DNA of 64,000 nucleotides from Coniochaeta sp. PMI_546 (lineage: Eukaryota > Ascomycota > Sordariomycetes > Coniochaetales > Coniochaetaceae): contig MU271148.1 in the NCBI GenBank assembly GCA_021432605.1, positions 379,362-443,361 on the forward strand. The letters run 5' to 3'. Numbering within the stretch: position 1 is the stretch's first letter; each line of letters begins with the position of its first letter. The position numbers and the translations under genes were made by a program. The notes below the pieces were generated by a model, which was not told the DNA's origin, ran no database searches, and saw only the letters and a list, made by a program, of their open reading frames with translations. Shown here in pieces: positions 11,735 to 23,302 of the stretch.

Positions 11735-13129
11735 TCAGGCAATGACCTTGTCTTTCGCGTGGGCGTATCGCGCAAAAGTGAAGATCACAGCGCCAGCCAT
11801 CATGACCGAGCCACTGAAGATGACACCTTGAGTGTAGCCATGATAGGTGTTGATAAGTGCGCCCGCGATAGGAGTTCCCGCCAGGCTAGCAAAGCCGATG
11901 ATGAAGGTCGACTGTCCGACGTACGCGCCAATCTGGCTCGGATGCGGTGCGCAGTGCGCCATGGTCGACATCATCAAGGCAATGATGATCCCGCTGGTCG
12001 CGCCGAAGAAGACAGCAAGCAGGATCAACCCGGCGGACGATGTGATCTTGAGCCAGCAGAACAACAGGACGGCCGATGCATAACACGAGAATGTCACTAC
12101 GTTGAACTGGCCGAGACGATGGGCAACGGTACCGCCGAGCATGCGTCCCGCGAAGGATCCGGCGTTGAGGATGGCGAATAGGTACGATGCCAGACCAGGT
12201 GACATGCCGTGTTCCTGAGCATAGGCCGCGATGTAGAAGTACGGAGTCCAGAATCCAAGGACAACGAGGAACAGTGCCGCGACCTGGAGAGAGTAGGCGG
12301 GTCTCTTGAATGCTTCAAGCACGATCGGGTTGCCTTTTCTTCTCATAGATGTTGAGCGAATGCTGACCGCGGCGATCAACAGCAAAAAGAGGCTGAGGAA
12401 GCCGCACACCCGCTGGGCCCACGGGAAGCCCACGCTCGGATTCTGGATCAGCTTCGTCAAGATGACGGGGTAGATCGTGCCACCTATCGGCGATCCCGTG
12501 GATGCATAGGCCATGGCCATGGCACGCTTCTTGAAGAAGTAGTGGCCCACGACGGAGAAGGCAGGGGCAAAGATCAGACCGCACGATATGCCCAGGAGGA
12601 TGCCCTGGCAGAGGATGAACTGGTAGAACTTGGTGCAGAGGCTTGTCAGCATCATGGCGACGACGAGAAGGAGGGACATGGGCCAGATGACGACCATGCC
12701 TCCGTGGCGATCGGTGAGCGGGCCGCTGATGAGGGTCGCCGAGAATTGGGCGAAGGCTTGGATTGAACCGATCCAGGCAACGGCAGAGGGGGAGTAGTCA
12801 GAGAGGTAGGTCTCGAGGTAGTATGTCTCGTATACTCTGTGGACAGAAGAACGAGTAGTGAGTGATGGTTCTCTTTATGCAGGCTGTGTATCTACTTACC
12901 CGAATGAGTTGACAATGCCAAAGGAAGCGAAGGAAGTACACCAGCATCCTAACACCACAAGCCATGCCTTCACTCCACCGTCTGGAAACTGAGGCTGGAT
13001 GTGCTCGATGGGCTTCTCCGAGACTTCAGGCTGCGTTTGTTGAAAGCCATCCGCATGTCTCGACTCGCGTTCATGGTCAGAACCATCTTGAGCCGCCTGC
13101 TCGTATGTGGTGGTCGAGGTTGTGGACAT
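11735..13129 (-). CDS. MFS transporter, monocarboxylate permease (MCT/SLC16-like) family
   Basis: Model complement(join(11735..12836, 12900..13129)), 443 aa. The 63-bp intron (GTAAGT...CCACAG) joins IVNSFG to [11 protein letters not shown] and restores the family signature. The cytoplasmic N-tail (1-48) is Gln/Glu/Ser-rich, followed by [11 protein letters not shown] at 49-59, the conserved start of helix 1 in fungal MCT-like permeases. About 12 hydrophobic helices follow, with GPLTDRHGG between helices 2 and 3 and RPAYSLQ starting the second half. Members move monocarboxylates or related organic acids across the plasma membrane, though many fungal members have no known substrate. It is divergent from the Zn2Cys6 gene (818 bp between start codons) and co-directional with the SDR. 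Confidence 0.9.
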
Positions 13130-13946
13130 TATTTCTAACGAGGGGATACAGTTGGAGCGTTTCAGCGAAGTATCCAAGCCGTATCCTATAGGTGCTGAAG
13201 AGCATCCATATATACTGAGACGGGTATTCGGACATCATGTTAGCTAGATCACGTCTCTCCATGTCCGACCGATTTTCACCGACACTCGAGTCCCTCTTCT
13301 CGGACAATGTCATGGTTCAGAAGGCCTGTAACATGTATGTCGGAGATAGCATGCTCAACCGCATAACTGGTAGCGGCTTTCTTAGCCAAGAGCAAAGCCT
13401 CTTTCTTCAAACCATGCTAGTTACGAGACTTCGTCCAGGAAGAAGCCGATGATGAAGCTCGCCAGAGGGGCCATGTCCTTCAGGATACTCTGCATCAATG
13501 CAATACGCTCTCTATGCGAGGGGTGGACTTGTCTATCACTTCCCCACTGCTAGCATTTGCTCTTTGAATTCCGAAGCCATACTGGCAGCTGCTCAAATTC
13601 TGACATTGAGTCTCTACAAAGTCTCTCAGGATCTACCTACCTTAGCCTCACCCTCTGATCGGTGGTCTCTGGTACAAGTGGTTGCGTTCTGCGGCTTGCT
13701 CCTTCCTGATCGGCGAAATTCGGATATATTCGGAGATTTAAGGCTTGACACCGCTGGGTGGACATGAGGACATGGAAAGACCTTAATAACTTCGAAGTCC
13801 CCCGTTGCTAGATTAGATGCCTAACTACTTTCCATTCTATTATTATTATTTGACTGTCTTTATCACAGAGTCTGATATCATCGGTATGAATGTGATACCA
13901 TCGCCCATTTCATCATTTTCGACCGTGTTGCAATCGGCTGTTTAAC
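13130..13946. promoter_or_regulatory. Divergent intergenic promoter of transporter and Zn2Cys6 regulator
   Basis: About 0.8 kb separates the two start codons. It contains a short (TAT)n microsatellite near 13838-13850. A regulator placed back-to-back with its target is a common arrangement in fungal catabolic clusters; no binding site could be defined. Confidence 0.45.
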
Positions 13947-16247
13947 ATGGTCGAGAACCCCAATCATCCTGCCACCGCCTCAGCGTCTCCAGTCGGCGGT
14001 GCGGGCCGGGGTAATCGGAGACATCACCGACGCCCTCGGGCTCAACTTAGCTGCGGCGAGTGTCGGAGCAAGAAGTTATCGTGCGATCGCAATCTCCCCT
14101 GCCAGAGATGTGTCAAGTCCGGAAAGCCGGAGCGGTGCTCCTTTACCGATCGTGCGCGGTCGACACTTACACCTACTTCACCAACGCCAACGAGGTTCAA
14201 CTCATACCTCTGCGATCAGATCCAGAAATTGAGGTCAGAGGTCGCGGAACTGCGGCATGGACATCATTCTCGTGATGTGCCTGTCGGGACTTTACAGTCT
14301 GCTTTTCCGGTTGCTCGTCTCGAACCTGGTATCGTCGACTCCGGTGAGACTTTGCTCCGGGACACGGACGCGAGGCCTGGACGCACCGAACTGCGAGAGT
14401 TTGGACTTCCGCATACGCAGATTCCATGTAATCAACATCATGAACCCAAGGAACCTTTGTCGAGGCCTATGCAAGGTTACTACAGTCAGCACAGTTTGTT
14501 CCGATTCTTTGAGGAGGTGAAACACACATTCCTTTCAATGCGAGTAGTTGGCAGTGTCTAATATCAGTGTTGTACGTGACTGCAGCTCCCACAGCTCTTC
14601 CCCCTCATCAAGGAGACGGCCACTGAACACTTCAAGCATCGTAACATTACGCTCAGAAAAGCCAAGTTGGCAACCGCAGATGTTCTCAACCAGGATGGCA
14701 CTCGACTGGAACGTCTTCTAACCCCCTGGTCCAGACACAGAATACCTCCTGTTGCTCTATACCGACAGTTTCGAGAATGTCCACCGTGTCGTACGTTTGA
14801 CATCGTGTCATGACTCAAGAACTGAACACTTCATGACACGACTCAGAGAGTCCCCTAACCCCTCCACGGTGGCACTCATACTTTCCATGATAGCCATATC
14901 AGTCACAGTGGACTCACTAAGCTCCTGGCGTCTAGAATTCGACGGCCTTTTAACGAAACAGAACCCGTATAAGTGTATGGTTCCAACCTGGATCGACGCC
15001 TGCGAGAAGTGGCTTCGCCTTCAAAATCCGAAAGGCGCGATCTCCAATACTACCAAATATCCTGCCTCGTATACCTCTCCAAAAGGATGAACGGCATCAG
15101 AAAGAAAAGATACTGGAACGAGACGGGTGCTTTGGTCCAGGAGGCGGTCATGGACGGGCTGCATCGCGATCCGCCCTGCACAGATAGCCCGTACCGGAAG
15201 GAGATGAAGCGTCGCATCTGGAGCACCCTGCGGGAGCTAGATCTCCAGAACTCATTTGAGCACGGGCTTCCGACTTTGCTGCATTGTCTCGATTCTGATG
15301 TTGAAGCTCCCGCCAACGTCGAAGACAGTGAGTTTGACGAAGGTTCCACAACGATTCCCACGAAGTCCGCAAGCCCGTTCCAATACACACGAGCTTCGTA
15401 CCAGCATCTAAGCGCACGCAGTTGGCGACTGCGCCTCGATATTTCTCGCCTCCTGTATGGTGCTGGGTCTAGCAAGCTACCCAGCCATGAGGACGTTCTG
15501 CGCTACACCCACGAGATCACAGAAGCCCTCGATGCTCTCCCGCCAATTACCGCCGAAGCAGCAGGGATTCATGCACTTGAACGGCCAGACATCGAAGCGT
15601 TCATGTCTGCCAAGCCATTCCTGACTTGTCAACTCAAGGACTGCATGTTAGCCCTTCACCGGCATCGTCTTCGACGGGGCGACGCTAACTTTTCGTCATT
15701 TTCCGAGTCCCTCTGTTACACAATGTCCAAGGACATACTTTCACTCTACAATGCACCAAGTGTGGGGGAGGAGAGTACGAGCTTTCTCCGAGCGGACATC
15801 TTGACAGCTTCTCTGACCATCACTCGCATTATCTTTTCACAGCCGGCAAGTCAATCTTTGAACCCAAGATTAGCGGCCGCGATGAAGATCGACGCGCCAA
15901 ACTACGACTCAGCGCTTGCTCTTATCGAACAGTGTCTCCCAGCCATAGAAACGAGATATCTCCTCAGCTTCCACGGGGAGCCCTGGTGTCCGCTTACCAT
16001 GCTGGGCGCTATCATGCTTATAAAGATCCATTTGGGAGAGGAGTCCCACCAAACAGCCAAGGCGTCGATCGCGGCGCGGTTCCTTGACCTGTATTACAAG
16101 CACGTGGCGCAACAAGAGGCTGATGCCCGCAAAGAGTATGATTTGACGACGCCGTCGCAGCCGCTTGCCAGTTTCGACTTTTGCGACTTCGACTTGGACT
16201 GGGACCAGTTCATGGGAGTTGAGCAGCCGGGAGCGGTTGAGCAGTAG
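13947..16247 (+). pseudogene. Zn2Cys6 fungal-specific transcription factor with two frame disruptions
   Basis: Exon 1 (13947..14516) encodes the binuclear cluster CGECRSKKLSCDRNLPCQRC...C (CX2CX6CX5CX2CX8C) and a short coiled region. A 69-bp intron (GTGAAA...CTGCAG) leads to exon 2 at 14586. The Fungal_trans middle homology region then needs three frames: it leaves frame at the C5 run near 14722, where TERLLTP must continue into PGPDTEYLLLLYTDSF, runs open in the +1 frame, and returns near 15040, where QNPKG must continue into RDLQYYQISCLVYLS. Reading straight through meets TGA at about 14808. The C-terminal half (to 16247) is intact and ends in an acidic FDFCDFDLDWDQF stretch resembling an activation domain. 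An extra C and a missing G explain everything; sequencing error is a live alternative to a true pseudogene. Confidence 0.75.
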
Positions 16248-18557
16248 GCTATACTCGCGACATTACCACTGTCGGTGTGATGATCGCGCGCGACTGAATT
16301 AGAACAATATCAAGCATGTGCGAATGTTTCGTCTGGCTCTCGAGGCGGGAGCGGAATGTGACCGAAAGGATCTTCTGTGTTTTTCGCCGCGCCCGGCGAG
16401 GCTGTGAAGCCTGGCCAGGTAGACCGAGGTGCATATGTTGTGTCGGCCGACTCGCAAAGCCTGCATCTAGTGTGCACCGTGACCTAGAATCTTGACGTTT
16501 ATCTTGCATGCTGCACTTGAAGATCTTGTCAGTTGGCAGATTCAGATCTCCAGCAAAGTCTCCTGTTGGTCTTCCCATCGTATACAATGCGTTTTCTGCC
16601 ACAAGGATCTCCGACTGAACCGTAAAGCTTGGATTCCATTGCACGGCATTTCATAGATTTGACAAGCGACAAATGACACGTTCGAAGACATCCAACAAGC
16701 CCCAAGATCCTCCTGAATTATCCAGCTGTTTCTGTAAACGCCTGGTCGAACGCTGGCCGCGGCAAACCGATCAAAGACGTTGGCAGAAGTCGTACCTTGT
16801 TCTTTCTGGGGTGTCTGACACAAGCGCCGGCCGCTGTCAGCCAATCGTTCCCAACCAGGAAGCGAACTCGAGACAGCACAAGACCACGGAGGGAGACCTC
16901 GGAGGTTGATCTCAGTCAAACGAGACTGTTATGGACTGCAAAGGACGAAATAACACTGTATTCGAGTTCCAGCCAAATGAGGCTCACTATGCGCACGAAA
17001 CTGTGAGACAGTACACGACAAATGAGACTGAGGGCAGAACTGTTGCGCCGTAGAGATGAGACCGGAAGTGACCGACGATCCCAGAGGCCTCCGTCACATT
17101 GAGCCGAAGTTCGTCCAAGAGATCAATGTGTATCAACGAGAAGTTCGAAGTGCATTTTGCACAATGTCCGAATGTGCCAACATTTTGGCGGAAAGACGAC
17201 AAAATGGAAGGTAGAAAGTCGATCAGAACAAACAGCTGGTGGCGACTTTTTAGCGATGGCCGGATGACGGGCAATAGCAAAGCTGATTGGCCACCTCATA
17301 AGACGCTAGCGCGGGGGATCGCCTGTTGACTGGACTTTGGGTAAACAGGGACCAGCGATCGCTTGATGTTCCTGCTTTTACCCTGCTTTTTGCCCTGCAT
17401 CTTCAACATCTGGGCCAGACATCGAACACCATCCAAGATGTCAGGGACCAGTAAACGGACGGCTTCCCCAGGACCCTGGAGGCTTGACTGCACAGCCACC
17501 AGCAGCCTGCCACAACGGTGGAATGGACCCTGAAGCGACTGGACACTAATGTCGTCAGTGTGCATATCTGCCGTTGCTGTCGAGTTCACGACCACCCTCA
17601 GTCGTCGCGACGAGGATAAAATGCCACCCAGGCGTCCGTCGCCGGATGGCGACTCTGCTATAGGATGGACGGGCACCATCCACGTCTCGCTCCGTGGTGT
17701 CCCCTTGCATATCCTGTCAATTCCGACGCCAAAGTATTGCGTATATCAGGTTGACCAGACCCCTCCGTCCTTTGCACGGTGGCGCTGGCCAATTTTTGAT
17801 ATTGCACTCAGCTATTGTTGGTGTCTATTGTGCAAGTCTCGACAATAGGAGCGACAACCACACGATTGACCTTTCCTAAGCGGAGAGCATAAATCCTGAC
17901 TGGGCCTCCGAGGTATCTTTATCGTGCTATTTACCATACGATCAAGCCAAGAACGACATCTGAGCGGTCGTCAGACAGCATAGCTGATCGACTGGCTGAG
18001 AGCTATCGAGCGCTTAACCGGGATCTGTACCTGCGCGCCTAACCCTCACGACAAAGGCAGCTTCTACACCCCAGGTTGCGAAACAGAAAGAGAAGAAGCT
18101 CAATTGCTATTCCTGGCTCCAAGCTAGGTTTCGAGTTTGACTATTCGACTGGTCACAAGGTGTGTAGGTCTTTGTCACCCACCCGGACTCACGGACTTGT
18201 CAAGTCTCTTTTTATTGTTCAAGTCACCCACACTCACACCTAGTCATTGTTCCTTGTCTCATCAACTACATCTATTTCCTATTCACTGACTCAATATGCG
18301 TTATGAATTATAGAGGACGGAGTTCTGTTATTTCCTATTGAACGTTTCATTTGTCCATTTTCCCGACTACTCCAGTATCTCCATTACCTGGCTGTTCCTT
18401 TGCGTTCTCTATCAACCTACACCACGTTCTTGGACATCTCATAATACTCTACGACACACATCTAATCTTGAAGCATAGTCAATACTCTACTCTCCTATCA
18501 CGCATGCCAGGATCTCTTCAGCTGGACTAAGGACCTCCTCTAGCACTCTCGTACATC
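16248..18557. other. Intergenic with long pyrimidine-rich leader of PRM1
   Basis: No gene recognised. The last ~450 bases before PRM1 are C/T-rich with few G, as is typical of fungal promoters and 5' leaders. A TGACTCA lies about 270 bp upstream of the PRM1 ATG. Confidence 0.5.
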
Positions 18558-20819
18558 ATGGCTTCCAAGGAGAAGTCAGCGGCCGCATGGCCGGATGTGC
18601 CCCCTACGCTGCACCACGAATCGTTCGAGATGTCCGAACTCAACAAGGAGCAACTACGGCCATACGCGGATACGGCCCCGGAAGTCACACCCTACCTAGG
18701 ACTGCGGGCAAGGTTATCACAGATGTGGTTCAACAGGTGGACGGTGTTGTTGCTTCTGGTGCTGGTCAGGGTCCTCATCGGGCTGGCAAGCCTCAATGAC
18801 CAAATAGGGGATGCCAAAACCAAGGCGCTCTCGGCATGCACCAAGGTGGAGGACATCGGAAGTGCCATGGCCTCGATGCCGCACTACCTGTCCGTTGGAG
18901 TCAACTCGCTCGCGGCCGACGGCATGTCCAAGGCTGTTCACGCCATGGTCGAGGTGCTGATGATGATCCTCACCGGCGTCGAGCAGCTGATCCTCTTCAT
19001 CATCAACATGTACGTGGGCACGTACGCATGTCTGATTGCCGCCTTCATCCACGGTGGCCTGGACGCATCGATCGGTGCCGTCGAGGGCACGACCAAGTTC
19101 ATCAACGACAATATCGGCAAGATCACGGACGAGATCAGCAGCGACATCAAGACCATCCAGGATGCCATCAACTCAGCCTTCTCTGCCGCGTCGGGACTTG
19201 CCAACGCCTTTGGCCAGAATGTCAGCCCGCCGAAGATCGACATCACCGGCCACTTGGACGACCTCAAAAACATCCACGTCGACGACACGCAGTTTGTCAA
19301 GGACCTGGTTCAGCTCAACACCACGATTCCTACCTTTGACCAGGTCGAGAACTTCACCAAGGAGGCGCTCTCTATCCCCTTCGATCTTGTCAAGAACCAG
19401 CTCAACAACAGCTTTGCCGGATATGCCTTCGACAAGACCGTCTTCCCGGTCGCCGAAAAGCAAGGGTTGTCATTCTGCTCCAACAACTCCTTCCTCAACG
19501 ACTTCTTCCAGAGCCTCTACGAGATCGCAGCCAAGGCCAAGATAGCCTTCATCGTCGTCCTTGTCGTCCTTGCCATTGGTGCCATCTTCCTCATGTCGTG
19601 GCTTGAGATCCGCCGGTGGCGACGGCAGCAACGCCACGCCTACATCTTCTCCAAGCATGGCTACGATCCCATGGACGTGGTTTACATCGCTTCCCGACCA
19701 GTCAGTGCTACCTTCGGCATCAAGCTTGCCTCGAGGTTCTCCGGCAAGCGCCAGCTTTGGGTGCGATGGGCCTGGGCCTATGCGACATCGCTACCGGCAC
19801 TCTTCGTCCTCTCCCTCGCGGTCGCCGGTCTCTTCTCCTGCATGTGCCAAGCCATCCTCCTCCGCTCCCTCCAGCAAGAGGCGCCCGCGCTCGCAAGCCA
19901 AGTCGGCGATTTCGCCGGCGAGGTGGTCAACACCCTGCAAAACGTGTCGACCAACTGGGCCAACGACGCCAACGGCGTGGTGATCAACTTCAACACCGAG
20001 ATCAACAACGACCTCTTCGGCTACGTCCAGAACGCCACATCGGCCGTGAACAACACCCTCAACACCTTTGAGGAAGAGATGGACAAGGCCATAACGTTGG
20101 TCTTTAACGGCACCATCCTCGAAAACACCGTCCGGGGCGTCATCAGGTGCCTGATCGGCATCAAGATCGACACCGTCGAGGCAGGCCTGACGTGGGTCCA
20201 CGACCACGCGCACGTCAGCTTCCCGCTGTTCCCGAACGACACCTTCTCCCAGGGCGCGGCGGACAGCATCCACGGCGACAGCGAGCTGACGAGTTTCCTG
20301 GCCACGCCGGCTAGCGTCACCACGGACGAGATCAGCGGCGCGGTAGACCACGTCATCACGGCGCTGAGGAACAGCATCGTCCAGGAGGCGCTCATCTCGA
20401 CCATGCTGCTGCTGGTGTACGTTCTCGTGGTGCTCATCGGGGTGCTGCGGTCGATGGCCGGCATGGTCGGGCGGGACAAGACGAGGGGCGAGGGCGGGCA
20501 GCGGTACGTCACCGGCACGGAGGCCATCGATGCCAACGCGGGCGGATACACGGGGGACTACCGGCCCGCGCCGAGTCCTAGGGTGATTCAGCGCGGGGGT
20601 GGGCCGTCATCGGGCGGCGCGACGAGGTTTCCCAAGTTCGGCGGGGATGCCAGTGCCGTGAGCGAGGACTACGAGGCGCAGGCTATCAGGGACGAGAAGC
20701 TGTCGTCGTACGCGAGCGAGACGACGAGTAAAGTCCGGGCCGGCAGGGCGGGGCTCAAGGGGGAGGGCCACTGGCGGACGAGCAGCCATGGACACGTCGA
20801 GGATGCCGGGGACAGGTAG
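18558..20819 (+). CDS. PRM1: Plasma membrane fusion protein Prm1
   Basis: A single exon of 753 aa, the usual length for filamentous ascomycete Prm1. Prm1 acts at the plasma membrane contact zone of fusing cells during mating and hyphal or germling fusion. Visible features: soluble N-tail 1-55; membrane segments at about 60-78 (WTVLLLLVLVRVLIGL), 130-165 (broad hydrophobic stretch containing the cysteine in GTYACL), 333-356 (IAFIVVLVVLAIGAIFLMSW), 413-435 and 615-635; two extracellular loops with many Asn-glycosylation sequons (NTT, NFT, NNS, NVS, NAT, NNT, NGT, NDT) and conserved Cys; and a Gly/Arg-rich cytoplasmic tail. The PYLGLRARLSQMWFNRWT entry into helix 1 is characteristic. Codon use is strongly C-ending, consistent with an intact gene. 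Confidence 0.95.
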   Translation: MASKEKSAAAWPDVPPTLHHESFEMSELNKEQLRPYADTAPEVTPYLGLRARLSQMWFNRWTVLLLLVLVRVLIGLASLNDQIGDAKTKALSACTKVEDIGSAMASMPHYLSVGVNSLAADGMSKAVHAMVEVLMMILTGVEQLILFIINMYVGTYACLIAAFIHGGLDASIGAVEGTTKFINDNIGKITDEISSDIKTIQDAINSAFSAASGLANAFGQNVSPPKIDITGHLDDLKNIHVDDTQFVKDLVQLNTTIPTFDQVENFTKEALSIPFDLVKNQLNNSFAGYAFDKTVFPVAEKQGLSFCSNNSFLNDFFQSLYEIAAKAKIAFIVVLVVLAIGAIFLMSWLEIRRWRRQQRHAYIFSKHGYDPMDVVYIASRPVSATFGIKLASRFSGKRQLWVRWAWAYATSLPALFVLSLAVAGLFSCMCQAILLRSLQQEAPALASQVGDFAGEVVNTLQNVSTNWANDANGVVINFNTEINNDLFGYVQNATSAVNNTLNTFEEEMDKAITLVFNGTILENTVRGVIRCLIGIKIDTVEAGLTWVHDHAHVSFPLFPNDTFSQGAADSIHGDSELTSFLATPASVTTDEISGAVDHVITALRNSIVQEALISTMLLLVYVLVVLIGVLRSMAGMVGRDKTRGEGGQRYVTGTEAIDANAGGYTGDYRPAPSPRVIQRGGGPSSGGATRFPKFGGDASAVSEDYEAQAIRDEKLSSYASETTSKVRAGRAGLKGEGHWRTSSHGHVEDAGDR

Positions 20820-22086
20820 CACCTGGCTCGTGGCTCTGATGCGTCTGGGTCTGGGTCGTTGAGGGGTGGGAGGATGCCGAGTCCGCCGCCGGTTTATAGC
20901 AGGGCTTAATGGATTGCTTGGTTTGTTTGGCTGCTGGCTGGTCATTTGGTATAGATGGATATGGCGTTCTGAGAGTCACCTTTCTCGACGGATGTGCTTT
21001 GCAATTTACGGCATGGTATCAGATTGGATATGGGCGAGGGCATGAAGAGGTTGTGCGAGCAAGCCGAGGAGGATGACCACCATCTGTGCTGGACATTGTC
21101 TGATGTTAGGCGTTTGCCATGCTTACGCTGCGTGTTTCGCTCTCTACTATTTCACTGCGTCATATCTGATGATACCAAATTTTTAGACAGCAGTGCCTGG
21201 AGGATAGGCCTGCCTGGTCGCTAGACTGCTCTCTACTGACTGCGGCCGGGGACAAGACTGTGTTACTGAGGTGTATAGCCAGATACCTAAATTGATATTG
21301 TGTGGTTTACAGCTAGGAGCGACATTGGCGTCCGCTCTCCACTGTCAAAGTGTTTGGGCACTGACCAGCTGTACTTGAGAAACATTCCAGGTACAGGACG
21401 ACGCCAAAAATGGCCGACATTTGCCCACTTCTGAGCCGCTGACGTCATGTCAGCATGTACCGTGAAGTAGCACCGGGTAAATAGGGCGACTCGACGCGCG
21501 TGGTTTTCTCACAGTGCAATGACCTAAGGAAGGTACTGTACTGACTGGCATCTGCTGAAGTTCGTACTGTAACTCTTCCAGGAGGCTTGGCATTTCTTCT
21601 TCCCAGCCAATTCGCTTTCTTCGCCTATCCAGACAATACAGTAGCACCTATGTATTTGCCATAGCGCTCGTCCTGAATTCCCACCTTACCTCAAGGCTGT
21701 GACTCAGTGTCGCGCGACTAACACCGCCAATGACGATGGCTTCGAATTATACGCGGTTGGCTCCTGCTCTCCAAGCGCCAACGCAGACAAAATGCGCAAC
21801 GTGGTGGGGTCAGGCAAAGGCAGCGCCTTGAAAACAACGACAACAACAACAAGCACCGTGAAGGCTCCTAATCAACCCAATCAAGATATACGCTACGAAT
21901 TTTGTCAGTTACTTATGGTAAGTAGTTCTCGTCTGTCAAGCAACGTCCCCAGTTTCAACTGCTGATATACTGTACCGACAGTCCCGCGAATATAAGCCGT
22001 CCGCTCGCGAGCTTGCGAGCCTTTCCCACCATCGCCCATTTGTATAATTAGCTGCCGAGGGAGCTGAGCCTGGCGCGGACTCTGCA
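20820..22086. other. Intergenic, nothing recognised
   Basis: Contains a short (CAA)n-like stretch near 21832-21855. An 88-aa frame at 21699 has no recognisable features. Confidence 0.5.
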
Positions 22087-22878
22087 ATGCGACTCCTGGA
22101 GCGTGACGATACCGGTGGGGTCCGTCTGACGGAGGCCCTCCCCAACAACAAGATTCCGCCGTATGCGATACTTTCACACACATGGGGTCCCGAAGAGGTC
22201 CTCTTCAGAGACATGGCGGACGGTATAGGTAAGAACAAAGCAAGCTACGCTAAGATTCGTTTTTGCGGAGACCAAGCCTGGCGCGATAGCTTGAAATTCT
22301 TCTGGGTCGACATATATTGCATCGATAAGTCTGACAGCGCCGAGCTTCAGCACGCTCTCAACTCCATGTTCCATTGGTACCGCAGCGCAGTAAAATATTA
22401 TGTGTACCTAGCGGATGTCTCAACCTATTAGCAGGGCGACGGCCCCGGTTGGCAATCGGCCTTTCGCGAGAGCAGATGGTTTTCCCGAGGATGGACCCTC
22501 CAGGAGCTCATAGCTACAACGACCGTCGAATTCTTCTCTAAAGAGGGCGAGCGCCCAGGAAATAAGGAGTCTCTGGAACAGGAAATCCATGACATAACCA
22601 GAATTCCGCGAAAAGCCCTCCAAGGTGTCCCTCTATCTGATTTCAGCGTCGCCGAACGGATGCGATGGATCGAGAAGCGTGACACAAAATACGAGGAAGA
22701 CAAGGTGTACTTTCTATTCGGCATCTTCGATGTGCACATGCCGGTTCTCTACGGCGAAGGAAGGCAGAAAGCATTGAAGCGGCTGCAGGACAAGGTCCAC
22801 GAGGATTACCTCTGGCAAAATTGTGGTCCACAGAGCCGACATACGTGCGTTGGAGGTCTTCCTGAACATCATCCACGG
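22087..22878 (+). pseudogene. Truncated HET-domain protein with in-frame TAG
   Basis: The HET domain starts canonically (MRLLERD, IPPYAILSHTWG), continues through FFWVDIYCIDK, AELQHALNSMFHWYRSA and YYVYLADVS, is stopped by TAG at 22429-22431, then resumes in the same frame with SRWFSRGWTLQELIA, FSVAERMRWIEKR, FGIFDVHMPVLYGEG and KALKRLQDKVHED. HET-domain proteins mediate heterokaryon incompatibility in filamentous fungi. Only the N-terminal ~250-residue domain remains; after RLQDK the frame runs into unrelated sequence, so the variable C-terminal region is gone. A readthrough product is conceivable, but truncation plus nonsense points to a dead copy. Confidence 0.8.
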
Positions 22879-23200
22879 TAACACTCACAAAGCACCGGCG
22901 AACATAGTGTCTTGGTCCAGGGTGCTTGCGCTTCCCCTCGCCTTTCTACACAGGGAAGAACTCGCAACGATCGTGGCCGACATCGCCACCGTCGCTGACT
23001 ACTGGGACATCACTCACGTCCTCCGACCATGGGCAGACCGCTGGCTTGACGACGCCTGTAGGGGCTCCCATGAGGTTTCTGCTCGGTGGATATGCGAATG
23101 GGCATGAAGGTGTAATACGTGCTGCCTGGTTCTTTGGAGATGATAAGTTGTTGGCTTCCGCTGTCTCTCGTCGTGCGTTCTCAGAATTCCACGAATAATA
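22817..23200 (+). pseudogene. BTB/POZ-like C-terminal fragment, frameshifted
   Basis: Immediately after the HET remnant, frame 2 encodes VHRADIRALEVFLNIIHGNT and LATIVADIATVADYWD..LRPWADRWL. This resembles the segment after the BTB domain in many fungal BTB-like proteins (an ALxxxLNIIHG motif followed by a VADYY-type helix and a W-containing helix). It then passes to frame 3 (VIRAAWFFGDDKLLASAV). No BTB domain start is present. It is a fragment fused by position, not function, to the HET relic. Confidence 0.5.
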
Positions 23201-23302
23201 CCACTCTGGCTTAGAGGTAAAATTCTGCTCACATTTCCCTAGCCGATCACGAGGGTGAATAATGCCCACGACCCGTCATTCTGAATACCATGGATGAATG
23301 CA

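Noticed and set aside
11486-12181. 231-residue frame on the plus strand
   Set aside because: Antisense to the MFS transporter; low-complexity charged translation.
14700-14740. An intron ending CTAAC...CCAG at the first frame break of the Zn2Cys6 gene
   Set aside because: The nearby donor would make an intron of only 22 nt; longer options delete sequence that reads as normal family sequence.
22370-22432. Intron hiding the TAG in the HET domain
   Set aside because: A 54-nt GTACCG...TTAG stretch exists, but it contains the conserved WYRSA and YYVYLADVS sequence.
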